From positions 558,001 to 622,000 of the forward strand of contig NZ_JACCCO010000001.1 in assembly GCF_013409935.1 (NCBI RefSeq): 64,000 bases of DNA, written 5' to 3'. The DNA is from Streptosporangium sandarakinum. Lineage in GTDB: Bacteria; Actinomycetota; Actinomycetes; Streptosporangiales; Streptosporangiaceae. The notes under the pieces are model-generated. The model saw nothing but the letters and a program-made list of their open reading frames with translations. It searched no databases and had not been told where the DNA came from. A program made the translations under genes and the position numbers. This document shows positions 8,801 to 17,325 of the stretch, in pieces. Each line of letters starts with the position of its first letter. The stretch's first letter is position 1.

Positions 8801-11731
8801 ATCGTGCATTACCACCGGCCGGACGGGAAATACGACGGCTGGGGACTGCACCTGTGGGGTGACGTGGCGACACCCACCGAGTGGGCCGCCCCGCTCCAGC
8901 CCGAGGGCCGGGACGCGTTCGGGCTCCATTACCGGATCCCCCTGAAAGAGGGGGCGAAGAACGTGAGCTACATCATCCACAACGGCGACGACAAGGACCT
9001 GCCCGCCGACCAGTCGCTCGACCTGGCCGCCACCGGGGGCGAGGTCTGGCGGGTCGCCGGCGTCGAGGGGAACCTGCTGCCGCAACCCGCCGCCCACGGC
9101 GCCGACGCCGACCTGACCAAGGCCGCCGCCCAGTGGATCGACCGCGGCACGGTCGCCTGGAAGGTGCGGCCGTCCGACGCCTCGCACCACTCGCTGGTCT
9201 TCTCCGCCAAGGGCGACATCGCCTACGCCGACGGCGACCTCACCGGCGACCTCCGGATCATCCGGCTGGTCCCCGGCGTCCTCACCGACGCGCAGAAGGC
9301 CAGGTGGCCGCACCTTTCCGAGTACGCCGCCCTCACCGTGGACCCGCGCGACGCCGGTCTGGTCGCCGAGGCGCTGCGCGGGCAGGTCGTGGCCGTCGAG
9401 CGGGACGCCTCCGGCGCGCTGCTGGCCGCCACCGGCGTGCAGCTGCCCGGCGTGCTCGACGACGTCTACGCCAAGGCGGCCGGCGCCGAGCTGGGCCCGG
9501 TCTGGGACGGCGCGCCCCGGCTGTCGGTCTGGGCGCCGACCGCGCGCAAGGTCGAGCTCGCGCTCTACCGCGACCCGTCCGGCGGTGAGCGCGCCGTACA
9601 TCCGATGCGCCGCGACGACGCCACCGGCGTCTGGTCGGTGCGGGGCGCGGCCGCCTGGAAGGGCCGCTACTACACCTTCCTGGTCACGGTCTACTCCCCC
9701 GCCGCGGGGAAGGTCGTCACCAACGAGGTGACCGACCCCTACAGCCTGTCGCTGGCCGCCGACTCCGTCCGCAGCCAGCTCGTCGACCTCGGCGACCGGT
9801 CGCTGCGGCCCGACGGCTGGGCGTCCCTGGTCAAGCCGGAGGCCGTCCCGCAGGCCAGGGCGTCGATCTACGAACTGCACGTGCGCGACTTCTCCGCCTC
9901 CGACACCACCGTCCCCGCCGACCGGCGCGGCACCTACGCGGCGTTCACCGGCGACTACGCCGGGATGCGGGAGCTGCGCAAGCTGGCCGGGGACGGCCTG
10001 ACCCACGTCCACCTGCTGCCGGTCTTCGACATCGCGACCGTCCCGGAGAGGAAGGCCGACCGCGCCGAGCCGGACTGCGACCTGGCCGCGCTGCCCGCCG
10101 ACTCCGACCGGCAGCAGGAGTGCGTCGGAAAGACCGCCGCCAAGGACGCCTTCAACTGGGGCTACGACCCGCGGCACTACACCGTGCCCGAGGGCTCCTA
10201 CGCCTCCGACCCGGACGGCACCGCCCGGATCAAGGAGTTCCGCGGCATGGTGCAGGGCCTCAACAGGGCCGGCCTGCGGGTGGTCATGGACGTCGTCTAC
10301 AACCACACCCACGCCGCCGGCCAGGACCCGACCTCGGTGCTCGACCGCGTCGTGCCCGGCTACTACCACCGGCTGCTCGACGACGGCGCGGTGGCCACGT
10401 CCACCTGCTGCGCCAACACCGCCCCCGAGCACGCGATGATGGGCAGGCTCGTCGTCGACTCCATCGTCACCTGGGCGAAGCAGTACAAGGTGGACGGCTT
10501 CCGCTTCGACCTGATGGGCCACCACCCGAAGGCGAACATCGTCGCGGTCCGCAAGGCCCTCGACGCGCTCACCCCGGAGAAGGACGGGGTGGACGGCAAG
10601 TCGATCATCCTGTACGGCGAGGGCTGGAACTTCGGCGAGGTCGCCGACGACGCCCGCTTCGAGCAGGCCACCCAGGCCAACATGGCCGGCACCGGGATCG
10701 GCACCTTCAACGACCGGCTGCGCGACGCGGTGCGCGGCGGCACGCCGTTCGACGCCGACCCCCGGATCCAGGGCTTCGGCTCCGGCCTGGCCGGCGCGCC
10801 CAACGGCTCGCCCGCCAACGGCACCGCCGAGCAGCAGCGGGCCCGCCTGCTGGGCTACCAGGACCTGATCAAGGTTGGCCTGACCGGCAACCTGCGCGAC
10901 TACGCCTTCACCGACTCGCACGGCAGGCGGGTCAAGGGATCGGAGGTGGACTACAACGGATCGGCGGCCGGCTACACCGCCGCGCCGGGCGAGGCCGTCA
11001 CCTACGTCGACGCCCACGACAACGAGACGCTGTTCGACGCGCTGGCCTACAAGCTGCCGCAGGCCACCCCGATGACCGACCGGGTGCGCATGCAGTCGCT
11101 GTCGCTGGCCACCGCCGTCCTCGGGCAGGGCACCTCGTTCGTCCACGCCGGAACCGAGCGGCTGCGCTCGAAGTCGCTGGACCGCAACTCCTTCGACTCC
11201 GGCGACTGGTTCAACCGGCTGCTGTGGGACTGCTCGGCGGGCAACGGCTTCGGCGCGGGCCTGCCGCCCAGGGCGGACAACGAGGACAAGTGGCCCTACG
11301 CCCGGCCGCTGCTGGCCGACCCGGCGCTGAAGCCGGACTGCGCGGCGATCACCTCGGCGCGGAACCTGTACGGCGAGCTGCTGAGGATCCGCTCCTCCTC
11401 CCCCGCCTTCACCCTCGGCTCGGCCGCCGAGGTGCAGAAGCGGCTGACCTTCCCGCTGAGCGGCGCCGCCGAGACGCCGGGTGTGGTGACCATGCACCTG
11501 GACGCCTCGGGGATCGACCCGAGGTGGGACTCGCTCACCGTCGTGTTCAACGCCACGCCCGAGAAGCGGTCGCAGACCGTGGCCGCGCTCAAGGGCGCCG
11601 CGGTGACCCTCCACCCCGTCCAGGCGGACGGGACCGACGCCGTCGTGAAGACGTCGGCCTTCGACTCCGCCACCGGCACGCTGACGGTACCGGCCCGCAC
11701 GGTCGCCGTCTTCGTCCGGCCGCGCGGCTGA
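5813..11731 (+). CDS. secreted alpha-amylase/pullulanase fusion (amylopullulanase)
   Basis: Giant secreted starch-degrading enzyme of about 1972 residues with two complete GH13 modules. I chose the GTG at 5813 because GGAGG ends six bases before it and a classic signal peptide follows (Arg-rich start, hydrophobic core, 'PAHA' cleavage). An ATG at 5765 is the alternative. The N-terminal amylase module spans about residues 100-640: 'IITNHTAD', '[14 protein letters not shown]' (Asp near 360), 'FGEVYSGD', 'GNHDMGR'. Three copies of a pullulanase-associated starch-binding repeat ('YDGWGLHxWGD') follow near 785, 892 and 995. A CBM48-like domain ('[10 protein letters not shown]') lies near 1237. The pullulanase module has 'VVYNHTH', '[11 protein letters not shown]', 'YGEGWNFG' and 'DAHDNET'. 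It should cut alpha-1,4 and alpha-1,6 bonds outside the cell and feed the divergent transporter. Confidence 0.93.
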   Translation: MVRPLPPRRARTGPLTAAVIAAALLVPPLAAPAHASSPTSLPAASPVSAPPATAASTASPAPAASTASAASGAAPAASVPPVVSALSRTAEPADRNLARDAARTKLTRERFYFAMTDRFADGDPGNNRGGLSGDRLATGFDPTDKGFYQGGDLKGLIDRLDYVKNLGSTAIWITPAFRNRPVQGAGANASAGYHGYWITDFTRIDPHLGTNAEMKQLVREAHRRGMKVFFDIITNHTADVIDYKEKTYSYRSKGAYPYVDARGVPFDDRAYAGKDTFPEVTADSFPYTPVAPKNAKTPAWLNDPTMYHNRGDSTFSGESSEYGDFSGLDDLWTERPEVVRGMADIYKTWVRETGIDGFRIDTAKHVDMEFWERFSPALHDYAAKRGDKRFFMFGEVYSGDPAFTSRYSTRGGLDATLDFPFQEAARSFSGGTADAARLARLYADDDHHTDADGDASSLPTFLGNHDMGRIGRFLAQDNPGADDAELLRRDLLAHELMYLTRGQPVVYYGDEQGFGGSGGDKDARQTMFASKVGDYLDDDLIGTAATHAQDNFVPGHPLYRGISALAKLRQDNPALADGAQIERLAAGGVYAFSRIGARDRVEYVVAVNNAERAGAAAVPTFSPGMAFTKVYGEGPADLTSGADAKLPLTVPALSAVVYRARGALAAPATAPAVSIALPGAEIRGTAEDGRIPVTATVPGNGFDQVTFAARVGDGGWRVLGTDDAPNATAAGRTFRVFHDLRGIPAGTKITYRAIVKDSAGRLASATASAAVGAEPAPQDPGAVTRDWLVVHYQRPDAKDAGDYDGWGLHVWGDVERPTEWASPLPLTGEDSYGRFAWVKLRPGATDVGIIVHKGDEKDGGDRVVNPARTGEVWVASGRAETYTSRAQAQGYATVHYARPDKDYDGWGLHLWGDGLADGAGTDWASPRPPDGVDSYGAFWKVPLKDAAAPLNHIVHKGDVKDPGPDQTFTPAAQPEAYVVSGRTEVHPTRAAAENVAIVHYHRPDGKYDGWGLHLWGDVATPTEWAAPLQPEGRDAFGLHYRIPLKEGAKNVSYIIHNGDDKDLPADQSLDLAATGGEVWRVAGVEGNLLPQPAAHGADADLTKAAAQWIDRGTVAWKVRPSDASHHSLVFSAKGDIAYADGDLTGDLRIIRLVPGVLTDAQKARWPHLSEYAALTVDPRDAGLVAEALRGQVVAVERDASGALLAATGVQLPGVLDDVYAKAAGAELGPVWDGAPRLSVWAPTARKVELALYRDPSGGERAVHPMRRDDATGVWSVRGAAAWKGRYYTFLVTVYSPAAGKVVTNEVTDPYSLSLAADSVRSQLVDLGDRSLRPDGWASLVKPEAVPQARASIYELHVRDFSASDTTVPADRRGTYAAFTGDYAGMRELRKLAGDGLTHVHLLPVFDIATVPERKADRAEPDCDLAALPADSDRQQECVGKTAAKDAFNWGYDPRHYTVPEGSYASDPDGTARIKEFRGMVQGLNRAGLRVVMDVVYNHTHAAGQDPTSVLDRVVPGYYHRLLDDGAVATSTCCANTAPEHAMMGRLVVDSIVTWAKQYKVDGFRFDLMGHHPKANIVAVRKALDALTPEKDGVDGKSIILYGEGWNFGEVADDARFEQATQANMAGTGIGTFNDRLRDAVRGGTPFDADPRIQGFGSGLAGAPNGSPANGTAEQQRARLLGYQDLIKVGLTGNLRDYAFTDSHGRRVKGSEVDYNGSAAGYTAAPGEAVTYVDAHDNETLFDALAYKLPQATPMTDRVRMQSLSLATAVLGQGTSFVHAGTERLRSKSLDRNSFDSGDWFNRLLWDCSAGNGFGAGLPPRADNEDKWPYARPLLADPALKPDCAAITSARNLYGELLRIRSSSPAFTLGSAAEVQKRLTFPLSGAAETPGVVTMHLDASGIDPRWDSLTVVFNATPEKRSQTVAALKGAAVTLHPVQADGTDAVVKTSAFDSATGTLTVPARTVAVFVRPRG

Positions 11732-11734
11732 GAG

Positions 11735-11763
11735 CCTCCCGGGGCCCCGCGGCCCCGGAGGGA
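11735..11763 (+). terminator. GC-rich hairpin after the amylase-pullulanase gene
   Basis: A strong hairpin begins four bases after the stop codon (CCTCCCGGGGCC / GGCCCCGGAGGG, small mismatches in the outer stem). No U-run follows, as is usual in actinomycetes. It is likely a terminator or attenuator between the two amylase genes. Confidence 0.6.
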
Positions 11764-11768
11764 AAGAC

Positions 11769-11798
11769 CCGGGCCGGGTGCTGCAACACCCGGCCCGG
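11769..11798 (+). terminator. perfect 12-bp hairpin between the two amylase genes
   Basis: CCGGGCCGGGTG and CACCCGGCCCGG form a perfect 12-base stem around the loop CTGCAA. It follows closely on another hairpin and ends 35 bases before the next start codon. Two tandem hairpins suggest termination or strong attenuation, with the second amylase partly or wholly under separate control. Confidence 0.6.
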
Positions 11799-11832
11799 CC
11801 AAGGGAATCCGTCCATCCACCTGGAGGCCCCC

Positions 11833-13554
11833 GTGAGATCCTACAAAGCCGTCCTGACCGTGGCGGCGACCGTCCTGGCGAGCGCCGCCGTCGCGCTCCC
11901 CGTCACGACCGCCGCGCCCGCCCAGGCGTCGCCGCCCACCCCCGGCCCGATCGTCAACCTGTGGAACTGGAACTGGAACTCGGTCGCCCGGGAGTGCACC
12001 GACGTGCTCGGCCCCGCCGGGTACGCCGCCGTCCAGGTCTCCCCGCCCGGCGACTCGATGAGCAAGGGCGGCTCCGTCTGGTGGGACGTCTACCAGCCCG
12101 CCCGCTACACGCTCAACAGCAAGTTCGGCGACGAGAACGCGTTCAGGAACATGGTGAACGCCTGCCACTCCGCGGGCGTCAAGGTCCACGCCGACGTGGT
12201 CATCAACCATATGACCGGCCAGGGCAGCAGAAGCTACGGCGGCTACGGCTTCGGCAAGTACGACTACCCCGGGCTGTACTCCCCCGCCGACTTCCACTCC
12301 CCCGCCTGCACGATCAACGACTCCGACTACGTGAACGACGCCTGGCGGGTGCGGAACTGCGAGCTGGTCGGCCTGTCCGACCTCGACACCGGCTCCGACC
12401 ACGTCCGCGACCAGATCGCCGGCTACCTCAACAGGCTGACCGACCTCGGCGTGGACGGCTTCCGCGTCGACGCCGCCAAGCACATCGACCCCGGCGACCT
12501 GTCGGCGATCAGGTCGAGGCTGAAGGGCTCGCCCTACCTCCACCACGAGGTCATCGAGGGCCCGAACGAGGCGGTCAAGCCGAGCCACTACACCGGGGTC
12601 GGCGACGTGCACGAGTTCGTGTACGGCCGCAAGCTGAAGGAGCAGTTCACCGGCCAGATCAAGTGGCTTTCGACCTTCGGGCAGAGCTGGGGCCTGTCGG
12701 TGCCGAGCGACAAGGCCGTGGTCTTCGTCGACAACCACGACACCGAGCGCAACGGCTCCACTCTCAACTACAAGTACGGCGACGCCTACAAGCTGGCCAA
12801 CGTCTTCATGCTGGCCTGGCCGTACGGCACGCCGAGCGTCTACTCCGGCTTCACCTGGGGTGACAAGGAGGCCGGTCCCCCGTCGGCGAACGGCGGGTTC
12901 GTCACCGACGCCGACTGCGGGAACGGCCGGTGGACCTGCTTCCACCGGCGGATGAGCGGCATGGTCGGCTTCAACCGGGCCGTCGCGGGCACCTCCGTCG
13001 GCAACTGGTACGACAACGGCGACAACGTGATCGCCTTCAGCCGCGGCGGCAAGGGCTGGGTCGCGATCAACAACGAGGGCGGCTCCGTCACCCGGACCTT
13101 CACCACCGGCCTGCCCGCCGGCACCTACGCCGACGACGCCGGGAGCGGCACGGTGACGGTCGCGGCGAACGGCACCGCCACGGTGACCGTCCCGGCGAGG
13201 GGCGCGGTCGCCGTCCACGCCGGCGGCCCCCGGCCCACCCCCACGGACTCCCCCTCGCCGGACACGGTCGCCACCACCTTCGCGGTGAACGCCACGACGT
13301 ACTGGGGGCAGAACGTGTTCGTCGTGGGCGACGTGCCCGAGCTCGGCGGCTGGAACCCGGCGAACGCGGTGGCGCTGTCGTCGGCGGCCTACCCCGTCTG
13401 GCGGGGCACGGTCGGCCTGCCCGCCGGGCGGACGATCTCCTACAAGTACATCAAGAAGAACCCCGACGGGTCGGTGACCTGGGAGAGCGACCCCAACCGC
13501 TCCTTCACCACGCCCTCCGGCGGCGCCGTGACCCGTAACGAGACGTGGCGCTGA
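11833..13554 (+). CDS. secreted GH13 alpha-amylase with C-terminal CBM20
   Basis: Extracellular endo-acting alpha-amylase of 573 residues. The GTG start has GGAGG five bases upstream and opens a signal peptide ending 'APAQA'. The catalytic regions are 'DVVINHM' (near residue 121), 'GVDGFRVDAAKHI' (nucleophile Asp near 213), 'HHEVIEG' (Glu near 239) and 'VDNHDTERNG' (Asp near 303), the pattern of Streptomyces and animal-type amylases. A Thr/Pro linker leads to a CBM20 starch-binding domain over the last 90 residues ('WGQNVFVVGDVPELGGWNP'). It complements the upstream amylopullulanase by attacking raw starch. Family and secretion are certain; exact product profile is not. Confidence 0.95.
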   Translation: MRSYKAVLTVAATVLASAAVALPVTTAAPAQASPPTPGPIVNLWNWNWNSVARECTDVLGPAGYAAVQVSPPGDSMSKGGSVWWDVYQPARYTLNSKFGDENAFRNMVNACHSAGVKVHADVVINHMTGQGSRSYGGYGFGKYDYPGLYSPADFHSPACTINDSDYVNDAWRVRNCELVGLSDLDTGSDHVRDQIAGYLNRLTDLGVDGFRVDAAKHIDPGDLSAIRSRLKGSPYLHHEVIEGPNEAVKPSHYTGVGDVHEFVYGRKLKEQFTGQIKWLSTFGQSWGLSVPSDKAVVFVDNHDTERNGSTLNYKYGDAYKLANVFMLAWPYGTPSVYSGFTWGDKEAGPPSANGGFVTDADCGNGRWTCFHRRMSGMVGFNRAVAGTSVGNWYDNGDNVIAFSRGGKGWVAINNEGGSVTRTFTTGLPAGTYADDAGSGTVTVAANGTATVTVPARGAVAVHAGGPRPTPTDSPSPDTVATTFAVNATTYWGQNVFVVGDVPELGGWNPANAVALSSAAYPVWRGTVGLPAGRTISYKYIKKNPDGSVTWESDPNRSFTTPSGGAVTRNETWR

Positions 13555-13668
13555 CCGCAGGCGTCCGCCGCGCCCGCCGCCGGCCGTACGGCGGGCGCAC
13601 CCGGCTCGCCCGCCGTACCCGCCGGGCCCGGCGCCGGCCGCGTGGCGGGGTCGATGCGCCCGTACGCG

Positions 13669-13703
13669 ACCGCCGGCCCGGAAAATTTTTCCAGGCCGGC
13701 GGT
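13669..13703. terminator. bidirectional-looking hairpin terminator after the CBM20 amylase
   Basis: ACCGCCGGCC pairs perfectly with GGCCGGCGGT around a loop that is itself the near-palindrome GGAAAATTTTTCC. The T-run inside the loop is unusual in this genome. The 13555-13862 stretch is otherwise gene-free and GC-rich, with several CCGTACGG-type dyads. Confidence 0.6.
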
Positions 13704-13791
13704 TCCGTTTCCCGTCCGCCTCGACCTGCCCCTGAGCGACCTTCACCGGAGACGCGTGGCACGGTACGAACGGATCAATTCCGGCGATCCT

Positions 13792-13816
13792 GTTTCTCTT
13801 ACGGATCAGGTGGTAC
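13792..13816 (+). promoter_or_regulatory. possible SigB-type promoter before the PRC-barrel gene
   Basis: GTTT, 16 bases, then GGTAC resembles the SigB-family consensus (GNNT-N14-16-GGGTAC) of Streptomyces. It lies about 50 bases before the PRC-barrel start, a family often under general-stress control. The -10 is imperfect. Confidence 0.3.
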
Positions 13817-13862
13817 GTCAATGCTGCAACACGCCAAAGAGGGACAAAGGAGGGGAAAAAGC

Positions 13863-14807
13863 ATGATTACCCATGACCAGCTTCAGACCGTCCTTAACCA
13901 GCCTGTTTACGACAGCAATGGCGAAAAGGTCGGCAAGGTGGAGCACGTCTACGTCGACGACGCCACCGGCCGACCCGCCTGGCTCTGCGTGCGGACCGGG
14001 CTGTTCGGCATGAACGAGACCTTCGTCCCGGTTCAGACGGCCAACGTGGTGGGCGACCACATCGAGGTGGCCCTTGACAAGGACCGCATCAAGGACGCCC
14101 CCAACATCGACGTCGAGTCCGGCGGCCACATGTCCGCCGAGGAGGAGCGCGAGCTCTACCGCTACTACGACATCGACTGGGAAGGCTCCTGGCAGGAGGC
14201 CAACCGGACCGGCGAGACCGGTGAGGCGGGCTGGGCGCACACCGGCGGCCTGCGGGAGCGCGAGCGCATGGGCCGCACCGCCGGCCTGGACGGCGAGCAC
14301 GGGATCCACACCGGCGGCACGGACCACGACGGCCTCGGCCGCACCGGCGGCCTGCGGGAGCACGGGCGGACGGACCACCACGGCGTGGGCCACACCGGCC
14401 ACACCGGCCACACCGGTGACGACGCGATGACCCGCTCGGAGGAGCGGCTGGACGTCGGCACCGAGAGCCACGAGGCGGGCCGGGCCCGGCTGCACAAGTA
14501 CGTGGTCACCGACCAGGAGCAGATCACCGTACCGGTCACCCGCGAGGAGGTCCGCGTCGAGCGCGAGCCGATCACCGACTCCAACATCGACGACGCCCTC
14601 GGCGGCCCGGAGATCACCGAGTCCGAGCACGAGGTCATCCTGCGCGAGGAGCGGCCGACGGTCGAGAAGCGGACCGTCCCGGTCGAGCGGGTCCGCATGT
14701 CCAAGGACCGCGTCACCGACGAGGAGACCATCTCCGAAGACGTCCGCAAGGAGCGCATCGAGGCCGAGGGCGACGCCCGCGGCATCGGCCGCGGCCGGAC
14801 CCTCTGA
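13863..14807 (+). CDS. PRC-barrel and DUF2382 domain stress protein
   Basis: Predicted cytoplasmic protein of 314 residues. Residues about 1-95 form a PRC-barrel domain ('PVYDSNGEKVGKVEHVYVDD'). A Gly/His-rich linker (about 130-190) carries repeats such as 'HTGGLRE' and 'GHTGHTGHTG'. The last 110 residues match the charged DUF2382 domain ('VPVTREEVRVEREPI', 'LREERPTVEKRTVPVERV'). The ATG follows an AAAGGAGG site. Proteins with this architecture are common in actinobacteria and are usually tied to desiccation or oxidative stress, but no biochemical role is established. The His-rich linker might bind metal. It is likely transcribed alone. Confidence 0.88.
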   Translation: MITHDQLQTVLNQPVYDSNGEKVGKVEHVYVDDATGRPAWLCVRTGLFGMNETFVPVQTANVVGDHIEVALDKDRIKDAPNIDVESGGHMSAEEERELYRYYDIDWEGSWQEANRTGETGEAGWAHTGGLRERERMGRTAGLDGEHGIHTGGTDHDGLGRTGGLREHGRTDHHGVGHTGHTGHTGDDAMTRSEERLDVGTESHEAGRARLHKYVVTDQEQITVPVTREEVRVEREPITDSNIDDALGGPEITESEHEVILREERPTVEKRTVPVERVRMSKDRVTDEETISEDVRKERIEAEGDARGIGRGRTL

Positions 14808-14827
14808 TCGGTCCACCGGCCGGATCC

Positions 14828-14856
14828 GGGCCCGTACGGCACCGCCGTACGGGCCC
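14828..14856 (+). terminator. perfect 12-bp hairpin terminator
   Basis: GGGCCCGTACGG pairs with CCGTACGGGCCC around the loop CACCG, 20 bases after the PRC-barrel stop. It is probably the factor-independent terminator of that gene. Confidence 0.75.
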
Positions 14857-14961
14857 GCGCCGTTCCCGGCCCCGGTATCCGCCTACCGGCGTCCCCCGGC
14901 CGGGAGCCACCGTCAGGCCGGGCGCCGGACGCGGAAGGCCGGGCCGTCGGCCGGACGGGGT

Positions 14962-15031
14962 CGGCGGGGAGCGCAAAGGCGGGGATCGGGGTGGGCCGGC
15001 GGGGAGCGCAAAGGCGAGGATCGGGGTGGGT
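14962..15031. repeat. two tandem copies of a 35-bp direct repeat
   Basis: Units at 14962-14996 and 14997-15031 differ at two positions. They lie in the 325-base gap between the PRC-barrel and phosphoribosyltransferase genes, about 100 bases before the next start. No gene is seen in this gap; a promoter for the following gene is presumably between the repeat and 15132. Confidence 0.7.
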
Positions 15032-15132
15032 AAAACCCGGGCCACGTCCGCCGCATTCCGAACTCATTTGTCATGGTTTGGGCATATTCGTTACGGAGCA
15101 GGGCGGACTACGCCGATCAGGGGGTGGCGGCC

Positions 15133-15822
15133 GTGTCAGATGACCTGTTCACCGAACCGGACGACATGTTCCAGGACCGGCGGGAGGCCGGCCGGGTCCT
15201 CGCGCGCCTCCTGGAGCACTACCGCGGCAGACCCGACGTCGTCGTGCTGGGGCTGCCGCGCGGCGGCGTCCCGGTGGCGTACGAGATCGCCACGGCTCTC
15301 AGCGCCCCGCTGGACGTCTTCCTGGTGCGCAAGCTGGGCGTCCCGGGCCGCGAGGAGCTCGCCATGGGCGCCATCGCCAGCGGCGGCGCCATCGTGCTCA
15401 ACGAGGACATCATCGGGCGGCTGGGGATCTCGCAGTGGGCCATCCGGGCGGCGACCGACCGGGAGTGCCAGGAGCTGATCCGGCGGGAGGAGACGTACCG
15501 GCAGGGGCGGCCCGCGCTGGACCTCGACGGCAAGACCGTCATCGTCGTGGACGACGGCCTGGCCACGGGGGCGAGCATGCGCGCCGCCCTCCAGGCGCTC
15601 CGCCGCCACCGGCCGGCCCGGACCGTCGTCGCCGTCCCGACCGCGCCCGAGTCGGCCTACCACGACTTCGCCCGCCTGACCGACGAGCTGGTGTGCGCCG
15701 TCACGCCCCCGTACTTCACCGCCGTCGGGCAGTCCTACCGGGACTTCGCCCAGACGACGGACGAGGAGGTGCGGAGCCTCCTGCGCTCGGCGATCCGGTC
15801 CCGGCCGGCGACGGCCAGCTAG
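15133..15822 (+). CDS. phosphoribosyltransferase-family protein
   Basis: Protein of 229 residues with the type I phosphoribosyltransferase fold. The PRPP-binding loop 'VIVVDDGLATGASMRAAL' lies near residues 135-153, and the N-terminal 'LGLPRGGVPVA' is typical of the stand-alone PRTase subgroup found beside, or fused to, dienelactone-hydrolase-like proteins in actinobacteria. The GTG at 15133 is chosen because a GGGGTGG site precedes it; an upstream in-frame ATG at 15073 lacks one. Its stop is 57 bases before the next gene, a hydrolase, supporting a functional pair. Substrate unknown. Confidence 0.85.
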   Translation: MSDDLFTEPDDMFQDRREAGRVLARLLEHYRGRPDVVVLGLPRGGVPVAYEIATALSAPLDVFLVRKLGVPGREELAMGAIASGGAIVLNEDIIGRLGISQWAIRAATDRECQELIRREETYRQGRPALDLDGKTVIVVDDGLATGASMRAALQALRRHRPARTVVAVPTAPESAYHDFARLTDELVCAVTPPYFTAVGQSYRDFAQTTDEEVRSLLRSAIRSRPATAS

Positions 15823-15879
15823 TCCGCGCCGAGCGGAAGTCCGCGGGCACGGCGCCCCGCGGGGTGGAGGAGGTGCATC

Positions 15880-16569
15880 GTGAACGCCGTCCGGATGAAC
15901 CTTGAACGCCTGGAGATCCCGACCGCCGACGTCGTGCTGGAGGCCGACGTCGCGGTGCCGCACCCGGCGTACGGCATGGTGCTGTTCGCGCACGGCAGCG
16001 GCAGCAGCCGTCACAGCCCACGCAACCGCTACGTGGCGAGCGAGCTGCAGAGAGCCGGTCTGGCGACGGTCCTCGCCGACCTCCTCACACCGCAGGAGGA
16101 GCGGATCGACCTGGGAACCGGCGAGTTCCGCTTCGACATCGGGCGGCTCGCCGTACGGCTGGCCGGTCTGACCGGCTGGCTGGCCCGGCACAAGCCCACC
16201 GCCGGCCTCGACGTCGGTCTCTTCGGCGCCAGCACGGGCGCGGCCGCCGCGCTCGTCGCCGCCGCCGCACGGCCCGCGGTGAAGGCGGTCGTCTCCCGCG
16301 GCGGGCGGCCGGACCTGGCCGGCGACTCGCTGCGGTCGGTCCACCAGCCCACCCTGCTCATCGTCGGGGAACGCGACCCGATCGTCGCCAGGCTCAACCA
16401 GGAGGCGATGGAACTGCTGCCGGGCGAGACGCGGCTGGAGATCGTGCCGGGGGCCACTCACCTGTTCGAGGAGCCCGGCGCGCTGGAGCAGGTGGCCTCC
16501 CTGGCCCGGGGGTGGTTCATGGGCCACCTGCCGCGGGGGCGGAACCCGGAGGACGACGCGCCGGAGTGA
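15880..16569 (+). CDS. dienelactone-hydrolase-like alpha/beta hydrolase
   Basis: Alpha/beta-hydrolase of 229 residues. The nucleophile elbow is 'FGASTGAAAA' (Ser near residue 117), the acid is probably Asp in 'VGERDPIV', and the base is His in 'GATHLFEEPG'. An N-terminal 'FAHGSGSSRHSPRN' oxyanion region is typical of the family paired with phosphoribosyltransferases. The GTG start has a strong GGAGGAGG site. No signal peptide, so cytoplasmic. The family name does not establish that it acts on dienelactone. It is likely cotranscribed with the upstream phosphoribosyltransferase. Confidence 0.87.
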   Translation: MNAVRMNLERLEIPTADVVLEADVAVPHPAYGMVLFAHGSGSSRHSPRNRYVASELQRAGLATVLADLLTPQEERIDLGTGEFRFDIGRLAVRLAGLTGWLARHKPTAGLDVGLFGASTGAAAALVAAAARPAVKAVVSRGGRPDLAGDSLRSVHQPTLLIVGERDPIVARLNQEAMELLPGETRLEIVPGATHLFEEPGALEQVASLARGWFMGHLPRGRNPEDDAPE

Positions 16570-16846
16570 CCGTGCGCAGTCCGGGGCCCGCGCCGGAGTG
16601 ACCGTGCGATCCGGGATCCGTGCCGGAAGCACCGAGCCGAACAGGGGCCGCGTCCCACGTTCGTGCCGGGGTGGCGGTTGAGGGACCCGGAACCCGTGTG
16701 GATGCCAAGATCTGACAGTCCGCCGTAATTCATCACTCCCTGTCAGTGATTAGTAACTTAAAGTGATCGAAATAGCGGTTGGTTCTGCACTCGCGCGGCT
16801 ATGAGAGCTGGTGACGAATTGGTCGTTGACTACGGGGGGACCCACG

Positions 16847-17032
16847 ATGACGAACTTCGACCAGATCAAGGGCAAGGCCAGGGAGAACGCCGGTGAGGCG
16901 GTGAACGACGACGAGATGGCCGACCGGGGCCGCGCGGAGCACGCCAAGGGCAAGGCCAAGGAGGCCGCCGGCAAGGCCAAGGACAAGGCCAAGAAGGCCG
17001 CGGACGACGCGCGCGGCAGGTTCGCCGAATAG
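16847..17032 (+). CDS. CsbD-like stress protein
   Basis: Small, very hydrophilic protein of 61 residues, rich in Lys, Ala, Asp and Glu, with the CsbD-like signature 'FDQIKGKARENAGEAVNDDE' at the N-terminus. CsbD proteins are induced by general stress in many bacteria; their molecular role is unknown. The ATG at 16847 has GGGGGGA seven bases upstream; an earlier in-frame GTG at 16811 has no comparable site. It stands alone and is followed by a very strong terminator. The 277-base gap upstream is AT-richer around 16740-16790 and probably holds its promoter. Confidence 0.85.
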   Translation: MTNFDQIKGKARENAGEAVNDDEMADRGRAEHAKGKAKEAAGKAKDKAKKAADDARGRFAE

Positions 17033-17067
17033 TCCGGGCCTTCCTGCGACCGCGGTTTCCGGTCACC

Positions 17068-17104
17068 GGCGCCGCGGGCGGCGATGGACGCCGCCCGCGG
17101 CGCC
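17068..17104 (+). terminator. perfect 16-bp hairpin terminator after csbD-like gene
   Basis: GGCGCCGCGGGCGGCG pairs perfectly with CGCCGCCCGCGGCGCC around the loop ATGGA, 36 bases after the CsbD stop. One of the two strongest terminators in the window. Confidence 0.8.
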
Positions 17105-17325
17105 CGCGCGTCACGGCGACCGCGGGCCGGGCGTCCGGCGCCTCCGCGACTCTCCGCCCCCACGGCTCCGGGAGCTCCGCGGTCACCCGCGGGCCGGGCG
17201 TCCGGAAAGTTAAGGCGGGTGACCCTGGGCGTTCAGCTCGGGCACCCCTGAGCGGCCACCCTCGTGGCTAGGTTCGGCGAGCACCCCGATTCAAGGGCGT
17301 TCGTCCCGTGTCACGAGGAGTCACC

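Noticed and set aside
5987..11614. 1875-codon open frame antisense to the amylase-pullulanase gene
   Set aside because: It is a GC-driven shadow of a gene with clear domains; its product is low-complexity Gly/Val/Arg with no recognisable domain.
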